Source of the DNA: Wansuia hejianensis
GTDB taxonomy: Bacteria; Bacillota; Clostridia; Lachnospirales; Lachnospiraceae
DNA: 64,000 nucleotides
Assembly (NCBI RefSeq): GCF_014337215.1
Contig: NZ_CP060635.1
Coordinates: forward strand, 3,357,501-3,421,500
Direction: 5' to 3'
Shown here: piece by piece, positions 9,187 to 17,998 of the stretch
Position numbering within the stretch: the first letter of the stretch is position 1
How the letters are laid out: every line of letters starts with the position of its first letter
Notes under the pieces: model-generated
What the model was told of the DNA's origin: nothing
Database searches by the model: none
The model's input: only the letters and a program-made list of their open reading frames with translations
Position numbers and translations under genes: made by a program

Positions 9187-10692
9187 ATGAGTGAAAAATA
9201 TAGTGTAGAGATGCGGAATATCGACAAGAAATTTGGCGGTGTCCACGCTTTAAAGGACGTCAGTGTTCGTTTCTGCTCAGGAGAAATACATTCTCTGGTC
9301 GGTGAAAACGGAGCAGGAAAATCTACTCTCATTAAGATCTTGTCTGGCATGTATGTGAAGGATTCCGGAGAACTGCTCATTCATGGGAAGACGGTGGAGG
9401 CGAAAAGCGTTTTTGAAATGAAGAAAAAGGGCGTTGATGTCATCTATCAGGAATTTGCCCTGGCGCCGGACTGTACGGTGGCCGAAAATATCTATATGAA
9501 TCATCTCGCCGGACAGGACAGGCGTTTTATAAATTGGAAACAGCTGAATAAACGAGCGGAAAATCTTATTAAAAATATTGGCTTTAATATCAACCCCAGA
9601 GAGATGGTCGGCAATTTAAGTGTAGCATACCAGCAGATCGTCGAAATTGCCAAAGCTCTGAGCGCAGATGTTGATATATTGGTTCTGGATGAGCTGACAG
9701 CAGTGCTGTCACCCTATGAGACGGAAAAGCTCTTTGAAATATTAAGAGATCTCAGGGCAAAGGGCATGACAATCATCTACATATCTCACAGGCTGGAGGA
9801 TGTGCTGGAATTGTCAGACCGTATCACTGTGCTCAGAGACGGTGAGAATGTGGCGGAATACAGAAAAGGTGAGATAGGCATCAGCGAGCTGGTCACCATG
9901 ATGATGGGACGGGACCCCGGCGCCTTTTATCCGGAACGGAAAAATGTGACGGTTGGAAAAGAGGTGCTCAGGGTAGAAGGCCTTAACCGCGGCTTTCAGG
10001 TCCAGGCGGTGTCATTCAGTGTCCGGGCCGGGGAAGTGCTGGGAATTGCCGGATTGCTGGGCAGCGGAAAGACTGAATCCGTCAGAATCGCCTATGGCGC
10101 CGACCATGGAAAATACGCCGGAATCTATGTGGATGGAAAGCCCTGTAAAATTAACAGTCCTTATGCGGCGCAGAAGCTGGGTATTAATTATCTCTCAGAG
10201 AGCCGCAAGGACGATGGGATTTTACTGGATTTACCAATCGTTGAAAATATAACAATTTCAAATATGAGAGCCATCCAGAGGGGAATATTTATAAACAGAA
10301 AAAAAGAGCTAAATGCAGTGAAAGAACTGGTTAAAAAATTTACTGTAAAATGTGGAAATGTAAAGGACGCTGTTTCATCGCTGAGCGGAGGAAATCAGCA
10401 GAAGGTAAGTATTGCCAAATCACTTTTTGTCCCAACAAAAGTCCTGATTCTGGACGAACCGACCCGCGGGATCGACGTGGGTGCCAAGGTAGAGGTGTAC
10501 AACATTATTAACGAGTTGGTAACGGCGGGTATGGCGGTTATTTTTGTGTCCTCGGAGATCGAAGAGATCGTGGGCATGTGCGACCGGGTAGTCGTGATGG
10601 GAGCCGGAAAGGTTCGCGGGGAACTGAAAAAAGATGAAATTACAAAGCAGCGAATACTGGAATTGTCCGGTTCAGCGTCAGAAGCGGGGTAA
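9187..10692 (+). CDS. Sugar ABC transporter ATPase, two ABC domains (RbsA/MglA type)
   Basis: 501 residues with two nucleotide-binding domains. The first has Walker A GENGAGKSTLIKIL, signature LSVAYQQIVEIAKAL and Walker B VLDELTAVLS. The second has GLLGSGKTESVRIA, a canonical LSGGNQQKVSIAKSL and LILDEPTRGIDVGAK. This is the standard arrangement of CUT2 carbohydrate importers, energising the RbsC-like permease six bases downstream. The start at ATG 9187 has only a weak upstream GTGAG, with another ATG out of frame at 9182, so translation may rely on coupling or be held low behind the hairpin at 9130-9160. Confidence 0.93.
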   Translation: MSEKYSVEMRNIDKKFGGVHALKDVSVRFCSGEIHSLVGENGAGKSTLIKILSGMYVKDSGELLIHGKTVEAKSVFEMKKKGVDVIYQEFALAPDCTVAENIYMNHLAGQDRRFINWKQLNKRAENLIKNIGFNINPREMVGNLSVAYQQIVEIAKALSADVDILVLDELTAVLSPYETEKLFEILRDLRAKGMTIIYISHRLEDVLELSDRITVLRDGENVAEYRKGEIGISELVTMMMGRDPGAFYPERKNVTVGKEVLRVEGLNRGFQVQAVSFSVRAGEVLGIAGLLGSGKTESVRIAYGADHGKYAGIYVDGKPCKINSPYAAQKLGINYLSESRKDDGILLDLPIVENITISNMRAIQRGIFINRKKELNAVKELVKKFTVKCGNVKDAVSSLSGGNQQKVSIAKSLFVPTKVLILDEPTRGIDVGAKVEVYNIINELVTAGMAVIFVSSEIEEIVGMCDRVVVMGAGKVRGELKKDEITKQRILELSGSASEAG

Positions 10693-10698
10693 ATAATT

Positions 10699-11667
10699 AT
10701 GAATGAAAAAAACATGTCAAAAAAGCAGGCGGCCATCCAATGGCTGAAGGATAATAATACATATCTGATCCTTCTGGTCATGATTATTGTGAGCGCGATC
10801 ATATCCAGCAACTTTCTGACTGGCCAGAACCTGGGAAACCTGATTAAACAAAATTCAATAAAAGGAATGCTGGCCATAGGAATGCTCCTGATTATCATGA
10901 CTGGCGATATAGATCTGAGCGTAGGTTCAATTGCGGGCGCGTCCAACATACTGGTGGCCGTGGCGCTGGTAGACTGGTCTATGAACGCGGGTATATCAAT
11001 CTTCCTGGCGATTGCTATGAGTGTCGCCATGGGCGCGGTAAATGGATTCTTTATTGTGTACAGAAAGCTACCCGCCTTTATTGTGACGCTGGCAATGATG
11101 ACGATTGCGAGGGGCTTTGCCTATCTTTGGTCAGGCGGCCGTCCGATCTCTGTCAGCGACCCGGTATTAGTAGCGATCAAGCAAAATGAACTTCTCGGCT
11201 TACCTCCCTATGTGTGGTTTTTCGTGATTATCTTTGTGATTATGTTCATCGTTCTCAGATTTGTGCCTTACGGGCGTATTATTAAAGCCATCGGCTCAAA
11301 CGCACAGGCGGTCCGTCTGGCCGGAATCCGGGTAAACAGATATCGCTTCAGCATATACATCATCACGGGGTTTCTCTGTGGACTGGCAGGTGTCTGTTCT
11401 GTCGCCCGCATCGGCTCAGCGGGGCCGCTTCTCGGCGAAGGGTATGAGATGGATGCCATTTCTATGGTCGTAATCGGCGGTGCGAGTCTCTCAGGAGGAA
11501 AAAGGGATGCCCTGAAAACATTGGCGGGTATTTTTATCATAGGTATGATCGGTAATATCATGAACCTGATGAATGTGTCTGCATATTGGCAGCAGGTCAT
11601 CCAGGGCGTGATTATACTGGCAGCAATCATACTGCAGGTTCAAACCGGTGAGAAAAAAGAGGGTTAA
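10699..11667 (+). CDS. Sugar ABC transporter permease (RbsC type)
   Basis: 322-residue multi-spanning membrane protein of the BPD_transp_2 family. Hydrophobic segments begin at about residue 24 (YLILLVMIIVSAIIS), and GMLLIIMTGDIDLSVGS is the family hallmark. The cytoplasmic loop AIGSNAQAVRLAGI is the ATPase contact region of CUT2 permeases. It forms the channel of the importer with the lipoprotein and double ATPase upstream. It starts six bases after the ATPase stop, so the two are in one operon. Confidence 0.92.
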   Translation: MNEKNMSKKQAAIQWLKDNNTYLILLVMIIVSAIISSNFLTGQNLGNLIKQNSIKGMLAIGMLLIIMTGDIDLSVGSIAGASNILVAVALVDWSMNAGISIFLAIAMSVAMGAVNGFFIVYRKLPAFIVTLAMMTIARGFAYLWSGGRPISVSDPVLVAIKQNELLGLPPYVWFFVIIFVIMFIVLRFVPYGRIIKAIGSNAQAVRLAGIRVNRYRFSIYIITGFLCGLAGVCSVARIGSAGPLLGEGYEMDAISMVVIGGASLSGGKRDALKTLAGIFIIGMIGNIMNLMNVSAYWQQVIQGVIILAAIILQVQTGEKKEG

Positions 11668-11689
11668 AAGGGAAAAGGAGGAAACGATT

Positions 11690-12748
11690 ATGAAAGCACT
11701 TGTTGCTTATGCGCCTGGGGATTACCGCCTTGAGGAGAGAGAGAGGCCCCGTGCGGGAGAAGGCGAAATGATTCTGAAGGTAGAAGCCTGTGGTATTTGC
11801 GCGGGAGACGTTAAAGCGTTCGGCGGCGCTCCGTCTTTCTGGGGCGATGAGAACCAGCCGGCATACATAAAAGCGCCTATGATTCCCGGCCATGAATTTG
11901 TAGGCCATATCGTAGAGCTGGGGCCAAATGTGAAGGGCGGCTGGAAGATCGGAGACCGGGTGATCCCTGAACAGATCGTCCCCTGCGGCGAGTGCCTGTT
12001 CTGCAGGACCGGCAGAAGATGGATGTGCGAAAAACATGATCTCTGGGGCTTCCAGAACAACGTGAACGGCGGCATGGCTGAGTATATCAGGCTGACGAAG
12101 GAAGCGGTGGTACATGCTGTGCCTGAGGAGCTGCCGGTCGAGAAAGCTCTTCTGATTGAACCTTATTCCTGTTCCTTCCACTGTGTGGACAGGGCGAATA
12201 TCGGCACCTGTGACACAGTCGTCCTGTCAGGCGCGGGCACTCTGGGCCTTGGCATGGTGGGAGCGATACGGCAGGCCAATCCGAAACGCCTGATTGTCCT
12301 GGATGTGAAGGATGAGCGGCTGGAAAAGGCGAAAGAATTCGGTGCGGATCTGGTGATGAACCCTGCCAGAGAAGATGTGGTTGCGCGGATCAAAGAGATG
12401 ACAGGCGGATATGGCTGCGATATCTATATTGAGGCGACCGGCCATCCGTCCAGCGTACAGCAGGGTCTGGATGCCATCAGGAAAATGGGGACATTTGTTG
12501 AATTTTCCGTGTTTAAAGATCCGGTCAGCGTTGACTGGAGCATCATCAGCGACCGGAAGGAGCTGAACCTTCTGGGATCTCATCTGAGCGCTTTCTGTTA
12601 TGAGGATGTAATAGAATGGATCGGAAACGGCAAGCTGCCCGCCGATGGGGTGGTCAGCCACAAGTTCCCCCTGAAGGAGTGGAAAAAAGGCTTTGACCTG
12701 GCTCATACAGGAGCGGACGGGGCGTTAAAGGTAGCGTTAATTCCATGA
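11690..12748 (+). CDS. Zinc-dependent polyol dehydrogenase, erythritol/L-threitol type
   Basis: 352-residue medium-chain dehydrogenase. The start is taken at ATG 11690 because AAGGAGGAAACG precedes it and the family begins MKALVAY. An upstream in-frame start at 11648 would add 14 basic residues inside the permease gene. Catalytic zinc ligands are Cys37 in CGICAGD and His68-Glu69 in IPGHEFVG. The structural zinc site is CGECLFCRTGRRWMC, and the Rossmann loop is SGAGTLGLG. The segment GAPSFWGDENQPAY is a feature I associate with erythritol/L-threitol dehydrogenases. Predicted to oxidise a tetritol to erythrulose with NAD. Family secure; substrate moderately so. Confidence 0.85.
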   Translation: MKALVAYAPGDYRLEERERPRAGEGEMILKVEACGICAGDVKAFGGAPSFWGDENQPAYIKAPMIPGHEFVGHIVELGPNVKGGWKIGDRVIPEQIVPCGECLFCRTGRRWMCEKHDLWGFQNNVNGGMAEYIRLTKEAVVHAVPEELPVEKALLIEPYSCSFHCVDRANIGTCDTVVLSGAGTLGLGMVGAIRQANPKRLIVLDVKDERLEKAKEFGADLVMNPAREDVVARIKEMTGGYGCDIYIEATGHPSSVQQGLDAIRKMGTFVEFSVFKDPVSVDWSIISDRKELNLLGSHLSAFCYEDVIEWIGNGKLPADGVVSHKFPLKEWKKGFDLAHTGADGALKVALIP

Positions 12749-12788
12749 ATGGAATAGTGTAAAACACAGTTTTCAAAGGAGAATCTAT

Positions 12789-13784
12789 ATGCAGAGAATT
12801 CTGAATAATCCCGATGATGTAGTGGACGAAATGCTGCAGGGTTTTTTGAAGGCTCATCCGGATATTGTGGAAGCGACAGAGGATGGGAGAGTTGTCAGGG
12901 CGAAGCAGATTCCGGAGGGAAAAGTCGGAGTCATTACCGGGGGCGGCTCCGGCCATAAGCCCGCATTTATAGGGTATGTGGGAAAAAATCTATGCGATGC
13001 TGCAGCGGTGGGGGAGATCTGCTCCTCCCCGACTGCCAAAGCTTTTCTGAACGCTGCCAGAACGGCAGATCAGGGAAGAGGGGTAGCCTGTCTCTATGGA
13101 AACTATTCCGGAGATAATATGAATGTGAAAATGGCCGTGCGGATGGCCCGGAAAGAGGGCATTGAAATCAAAACTGTGATAGCCAACGATGACGTCGCAT
13201 CCGCTCCAAAGGATCAGAGAGATAAGCGGAGAGGCGTTGCGGGAGAGATCCTGATGTGGAAGGCCGGAGGCGCGAAAGCAGCCCAGGGAGCCAGCCTGGA
13301 GGAAGTAATAGAGGCAGCTCAAAAAGCGATCGACAATACCCGGTCAGTGGGGATCGGTTTAACACCGTGTACACTGCCTGCAGTGGGCCATCCCAATTTT
13401 GAGATCGAAGACGGCACTATGGAAGTCGGGATTGGACATCACGGCGAGCCGGGCATTGAGGTTGTCCCATTGGAGACTGCCGCCCAGATGGCAAAACGCA
13501 TGGTGAACATAGTGCTGCCAGATTACCCGTTCGTGTCCGGTGACGAGGTGGCGGTGCTGGTTTCCGGGCTCGGCGCGACGCCGGTCATGGAATTATATGT
13601 GCTTTATAATGAAATCGAGAAGCTCCTCTCCCAAGAAGGCATTAAAATCCACAGGGCCTATGTGGGCAATTACTTTACTTCTCTCAATATGGGCGGCGCT
13701 ACCTTAACCGTCATGAAGCTGGACGGGGAGCTGAAAGAGCTGATTGATATGCCTGCATACAGCATGGGCTTCAAACAGAGATAA
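12789..13784 (+). CDS. DhaK-type ketose kinase subunit (probable erythrulose kinase)
   Basis: 331-residue DhaK domain, which binds dihydroxyacetone-like ketoses covalently through a histidine. That residue is His218 in GIGHHGEPGIE, matching the classical position. The substrate-pocket signature is GGGSGHKPAFIGYVGKN, where canonical dihydroxyacetone kinases have GGGSGHEPAHAGYVGKG. The Glu to Lys and His to Phe changes in the pocket suggest a different ketose, as in erythrulose kinases (DerK/LerK). The partner DhaL follows after nine bases. No DhaM phosphotransfer protein is nearby, so ATP is the likely donor. RBS AAAGGAG. Confidence 0.85.
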   Translation: MQRILNNPDDVVDEMLQGFLKAHPDIVEATEDGRVVRAKQIPEGKVGVITGGGSGHKPAFIGYVGKNLCDAAAVGEICSSPTAKAFLNAARTADQGRGVACLYGNYSGDNMNVKMAVRMARKEGIEIKTVIANDDVASAPKDQRDKRRGVAGEILMWKAGGAKAAQGASLEEVIEAAQKAIDNTRSVGIGLTPCTLPAVGHPNFEIEDGTMEVGIGHHGEPGIEVVPLETAAQMAKRMVNIVLPDYPFVSGDEVAVLVSGLGATPVMELYVLYNEIEKLLSQEGIKIHRAYVGNYFTSLNMGGATLTVMKLDGELKELIDMPAYSMGFKQR

Positions 13785-13793
13785 GGAGTATTT

Positions 13794-14438
13794 ATGAATT
13801 CGTTTCTGAATAAAGATGGAAAACCTGTATTGCTTCAAATGGTAAAGGGCATTCAGGAAAATAAGGATTATCTGGCAGAGGTAGACGGGCTGATCGGCGA
13901 CGGCGACCATGGAATGAATATGAATAAGGGCTTCACGGTATTTGAGGCACGGTTTGCGGCAGAGGACTATTCTTTTACAGATGGCCTGGAAAAGCTGGGA
14001 ACGGTATTAATGAATGAAATCGGAGGCTCCATGGGCCCGATCTACGGAACACTGTTTCTGGAAATGGCGGATGCCGGCGCTGACTCCGAATCAATATCCG
14101 TAAAGGGTCTGGCAGATATGCTGGAAGCGGGGCTGAAGGGCTTGTATGGCCTTGTAGATGCCAGGGTCGGAGATAAAACATTGATTGATACACTGTCTCC
14201 GGCTGTAAAAGTTCTGAAAGAAGCTGCAGAAAAGCATTGTGACTTCAGGACGGCATTGGCCGGTATGGTGTCAGCCGCAAATGAGGGCTGCAGGAGTACA
14301 AAAGATCTGGCTGCGAAATATGGCCGTTCCAGCCGCCTCGGCGAGAGATCCAGAGGTGTTCCGGACGCAGGCGCCACATCCTGCAAGATTCTCCTTAGTT
14401 CCATGGCGGAGGGAATATTGCTGTCAGGGTCTGATTAA
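13794..14438 (+). CDS. DhaL-type ADP/ATP-binding kinase subunit
   Basis: 214-residue DhaL/DAK2 domain, the nucleotide-binding half of a split ketose kinase. The magnesium-coordinating aspartates are in DGLIGDGDHGMNMNKG (Asp31, Asp36, Asp38), and the helical barrel motifs GGSMGPIYG and DAGATSC are present. With DhaK it would phosphorylate erythrulose or a related ketose. It begins nine bases after dhaK with AAGGAG upstream. A hairpin follows the stop, probably ending the enzyme operon. Confidence 0.88.
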   Translation: MNSFLNKDGKPVLLQMVKGIQENKDYLAEVDGLIGDGDHGMNMNKGFTVFEARFAAEDYSFTDGLEKLGTVLMNEIGGSMGPIYGTLFLEMADAGADSESISVKGLADMLEAGLKGLYGLVDARVGDKTLIDTLSPAVKVLKEAAEKHCDFRTALAGMVSAANEGCRSTKDLAAKYGRSSRLGERSRGVPDAGATSCKILLSSMAEGILLSGSD

Positions 14439-14450
14439 TGTATAATAAAT

Positions 14451-14482
14451 GCGGGATGCCGTCAGGCATTCCGCGTTCATTA
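14451..14482 (+). terminator. Hairpin closing the sugar-enzyme operon
   Basis: GCGGGATGCC (14451-14460) and GGCATTCCGC (14465-14474) make a 10-bp stem with one G-U around the tetraloop GTCA. The tail GTTCATTA is only partly T-rich, so termination may be incomplete and the regulator genes could receive read-through. Confidence 0.55.
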
Positions 14483-14579
14483 TGTGCATAGAAAGGTTCT
14501 GCAAATCCCTCATGAATGAGAGAATGGGGAGCTGAAGTGGGATTGCCCGCTTTATACAAACAGGGTGGAGGCAAACAGT

Positions 14580-16196
14580 ATGCTGAAAGTGATTATCGCG
14601 GACGATGAGTATCTTGTATGTCAATTCCTTAAAAAAATTATAGACTGGAAGAGAATGAAGCTGGAGTGCGCCGGCGAAGCTTCCAATGGAATTGAAGCAT
14701 TTCGGTTAATTCAGCAGTTGTCGCCGGACATTGTGATAGCAGATGTCCGGATGCCCGGCCTGTCAGGTCTGGAATTGATAGAAAAGTGCGGTCAGGCTGA
14801 GATTGACTGCAGCTTTATCATCATCAGCGGCTATCCGGATTTTGAATATGTGAAAACAGCATTTACGCGAGGCGCTATCAATTACATACTAAAACCCATA
14901 GATGAACTGGAACTGGAGAACACGCTTCTCAAGGTGTGCAGAAGCATAGAGGAACGGCAGGACGGCGGACAGTGGGCCAGGCAGCTGGAAGAGCAGCAGG
15001 AGTCACAGATTCACACCATTAATTATGCAAAGCAGGATATTCTGTGCAGGCTGATTACAGAAAATGAAAATGCCCTGTCACTGGATAAGATCAACAGGCT
15101 TTATGGCTGTTGCTTTAACGAGGAAGCTGCTTTTAATGTTGCGGTCTCTAATCTTTCCATATTGGATGAAGGCAGAGAGATGAATACAATCTCTGTAAAT
15201 GTGTACGCCAGGATAGAAGAGCAATTCCGGCAGCATATCATGCCGCTGTGCTGCGAATGCCAGGCAGTGGTCGGCCAGGAACAGCTCCTGTTCCTGCTGA
15301 ATTATGAACCGGCTGTGGAACATCAGGTGGAGGCAGAGATAAATCATGTGATCGAAAAGCTGCAGAGAAATATGGAGCTGATGAGTGCCAGAATAACGAT
15401 CGGTTTGGGCAGCGGCAGAGGAAAAGACTATCCGCAGCTGTACAGAGAGGCCATCCATGCCCTGGGGTGCCGTTATGTGGATAACCGGTGTGTGATTGTG
15501 GACGGTGAGATCTCTTATATTAAATTTAATGTATACGAAATCCTGAATTTAGAGTGGGAGAACCATTACCTCAACCTGATAGACGTGGGAAATGAGAACG
15601 AATTAAAGCAGCTGCTGGAGAACATACAGCAGGAAATTTCAAAAAAAGGCCATGTGGATCCTAATATCTATCTGCAGGCTTTTAAGATCTGTACTTCACT
15701 GTTCCAGCAGGAGGCAAAGCGCCTGTTTCACGAGGTGTTTGATGAGAGGAAGTATTCGAGGATGATTGATGACGCCTGTGTACACAGCAGGTCCATACCG
15801 GATCTGTACGGGAAGCTGGTTAAAATAACGATGGAGATCTATCATGAATGCATAGGAAAGGTGGAGCTGAAGGAGAGGTGGCCGGTCATTAAGGCCAAAC
15901 AGTATGTGGAGGAGCACTATGCTGAAAAAATCGTGCTGAAGGATCTGGCCAATGAACTGTTTGTGAATGCAGATTATTTTTCTTCTGTTTTTAAAAAGGA
16001 TGTAGGCATCGGCTTTAATGATTATTTAAGGCAATACAGGATGGCTATCGCACAGCAGCTCATCCGGTCCGGTGAGTACAGCCTGGATCAGGTAGCAGAG
16101 AAGGTGGGGTATCTGGACCCTAAACATTTCAGCAAGTCTTTTAAAAAGACGCTGGGGGTATCTCCCGCTGAATATAAGAAATTCTATAGACAATAG
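14580..16196 (+). CDS. YesN-type response regulator with AraC DNA-binding domain
   Basis: 538 residues. The N-terminal receiver starts VIIADDEYLVCQFL with phospho-acceptor Asp in VIADVRMPG. A middle region of about 250 residues of the kind seen in YesN proteins follows, then two AraC helix-turn-helix motifs (LKDLANELFVNADYFSSVF and YSLDQVAEKVGYLDPKHFS). ATG 14580 is preferred over GTG 14565 because GGTGGAGG lies just before it. It pairs with the YesM-type kinase 20 bases downstream and probably controls the adjacent polyol locus. Confidence 0.9.
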   Translation: MLKVIIADDEYLVCQFLKKIIDWKRMKLECAGEASNGIEAFRLIQQLSPDIVIADVRMPGLSGLELIEKCGQAEIDCSFIIISGYPDFEYVKTAFTRGAINYILKPIDELELENTLLKVCRSIEERQDGGQWARQLEEQQESQIHTINYAKQDILCRLITENENALSLDKINRLYGCCFNEEAAFNVAVSNLSILDEGREMNTISVNVYARIEEQFRQHIMPLCCECQAVVGQEQLLFLLNYEPAVEHQVEAEINHVIEKLQRNMELMSARITIGLGSGRGKDYPQLYREAIHALGCRYVDNRCVIVDGEISYIKFNVYEILNLEWENHYLNLIDVGNENELKQLLENIQQEISKKGHVDPNIYLQAFKICTSLFQQEAKRLFHEVFDERKYSRMIDDACVHSRSIPDLYGKLVKITMEIYHECIGKVELKERWPVIKAKQYVEEHYAEKIVLKDLANELFVNADYFSSVFKKDVGIGFNDYLRQYRMAIAQQLIRSGEYSLDQVAEKVGYLDPKHFSKSFKKTLGVSPAEYKKFYRQ

Positions 16197-16216
16197 CCAT
16201 ATCTGAAAGGAAGACC

Positions 16217-17998
16217 ATGAAGAAGAAAACTCCCTGCCGGTTTTTGCAGATGAAGAGAAGAATTGCTGTGATCCTGGCGCTGTTCTGCGGCATCGTCTGT
16301 GCCCTGACCGCCGTGCTGGAGTTTTCGGCGACCAAAAACAGCTATGAGGAAATTAAGTCAATGGAAATCAATGATTCTGAAATAGGAATCAAGAATGCCG
16401 AACGCTCCTTTGTCCGTCAGGTCGAAGAGATCATACGGCTGGACTATGAAACCGCTGAGAAATATACTGCTGGGGATCAGAAGCTGGAGGATGCCGGCGG
16501 GCGGGCTGAGAATATTGAGAGCACTTATTATGGTGTTCTGGAGAGACAAGACGGAGTGATTACCGGATATTACCCAAGGGTTGTCTCCTATTATTCCTTT
16601 AAAAAGACGATGGATGAGTTCCTGGAGCAGAACACCCTGACCGGGAACATCCATTTTTTTGCCCATAATTTCAGCAATTCAAAAAACGCAATTGTTCTGG
16701 TGCATCAGGTTGAGACCGGCGGGGCTGATTTGCTGTTTGTGTATCAGATAGAAGACACCTATTACTGGTCTGACTATACCGATAATTCACTGAGAAATGG
16801 TTATTTTTTATATGATATTATTCTGGACTCGCTGGCGCCCTCCAGGCCTTCTTTTGTAAATATGACAGAGGTGGTCAGGGAATTGAAGAAGGGAAAGGAG
16901 CTGGGCTCCCTGATCTTCGGGAATGATACGTCCGACCGGCTGGTTTCATATGTAAAATGTGAGAAAGTTGACGTATATCTGTTTAACAGTATTCCAATCG
17001 CATCCTTTCAGTCTTTTCTGGTTCAGGATCTGAAAGAAAAGCTTCCGCTTTATATAGTATTTCTGTGTGCCGTAAGCGGGGTGGGCTGGGTTTTTTACCG
17101 TTTTATATGCCGTCCGGTGATTGCGATCAGCGAAGCGTTAAACAGAGAGATCCAGGATGAGACGCTCTTTTCCGACGCTTCGGAATCTTCGGCCATTTAT
17201 TCGCCGGTCGTTGATATTGTCAATGAAATGAAGCGGAAGATTCTTCTGATAAAAGAGAATGAATACAAAGAACGTTTATTAAAGGAACAGGCTGAGCTGA
17301 TTATGCTCCAGAGTCAGATTAACCCTCATTTTATGTATAACACGCTGGAGTCCATACGCGCGATGGCCACGCTGGAAGGTGCGGCGGAAGCGCCCAAGAT
17401 GGTAAAGGCTCTGGCGGATTTTTTCCGTTACACAATCAGCAAAAAGGATACGATAGTAACTGTTCAGGAAGAATTGAAAAATATAGAAGATTATCTGACG
17501 ATCCAAAACTACCGTTTTCAGAACAAATTCGTGTACAACAGAGAATTCGACACATCCGCCCCCTATATGAATTGCAGAGTAATCAAAATGATGCTGCAGC
17601 CGGTCGTTGAGAATGCTATCTTTCACGGACTTGAGCCAATGATAGGGAAAGGGGCCATTACGATACGTATTTACCTGACCACAAAGCATTTAAGAATTGT
17701 GATCAAAGACAACGGAATGGGGATTTCACCAGAAAACCTGCACAAGCTGAACGAAGAGATATTGAAAAATGATCACGTTGAGTCCATAGACCGCAGCAAG
17801 TATGGAATTGCCTTAAAAAATGTGAATCAGAGAATCCGCCTGTATTTTGGAAGGGAATATGGAATTTCCATCTACAGCAAGGAGAAAATTGGGACAGAGG
17901 TAATCATTTCCCTTCCCATTGTTGATGATATGGACGTTCTGCCCAACACCGCGTTCAACAGGGAGGGCGCACACAGAGGATTAAGCGATGATAGATGA
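16217..17998 (+). CDS. YesM-type sensor histidine kinase
   Basis: 593 residues. A first membrane segment (IAVILALFCGIVCALTAVL, about 14-32) is followed by an extracytoplasmic sensor region of about 240 residues, a second segment (LPLYIVFLCAVSGVGWVFY), a HAMP-like linker, then the His_kinase core with SQINPHFMYNTLESIRAMA and the ATPase motifs VVENAIFHGL and DNGMGISPENL. It should sense an extracellular carbohydrate or carbohydrate-bound protein and phosphorylate the YesN regulator upstream. Its end overlaps the next gene by 11 bases, indicating a three-gene operon. Confidence 0.9.
   Translation: MKKKTPCRFLQMKRRIAVILALFCGIVCALTAVLEFSATKNSYEEIKSMEINDSEIGIKNAERSFVRQVEEIIRLDYETAEKYTAGDQKLEDAGGRAENIESTYYGVLERQDGVITGYYPRVVSYYSFKKTMDEFLEQNTLTGNIHFFAHNFSNSKNAIVLVHQVETGGADLLFVYQIEDTYYWSDYTDNSLRNGYFLYDIILDSLAPSRPSFVNMTEVVRELKKGKELGSLIFGNDTSDRLVSYVKCEKVDVYLFNSIPIASFQSFLVQDLKEKLPLYIVFLCAVSGVGWVFYRFICRPVIAISEALNREIQDETLFSDASESSAIYSPVVDIVNEMKRKILLIKENEYKERLLKEQAELIMLQSQINPHFMYNTLESIRAMATLEGAAEAPKMVKALADFFRYTISKKDTIVTVQEELKNIEDYLTIQNYRFQNKFVYNREFDTSAPYMNCRVIKMMLQPVVENAIFHGLEPMIGKGAITIRIYLTTKHLRIVIKDNGMGISPENLHKLNEEILKNDHVESIDRSKYGIALKNVNQRIRLYFGREYGISIYSKEKIGTEVIISLPIVDDMDVLPNTAFNREGAHRGLSDDR

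Noticed and set aside
12227..12706. Long minus-strand open frames inside the dehydrogenase gene, and similar shadows elsewhere
   Set aside because: No RBS or family features, and the plus-strand gene is unmistakable; they are mirror frames of GC-biased codons.
6260..14438. Ribose utilisation operon (Rbs)
   Set aside because: The importer and isomerase match, but there is no ribokinase, and the dehydrogenase plus DhaK/DhaL point to a ketose made from a polyol.
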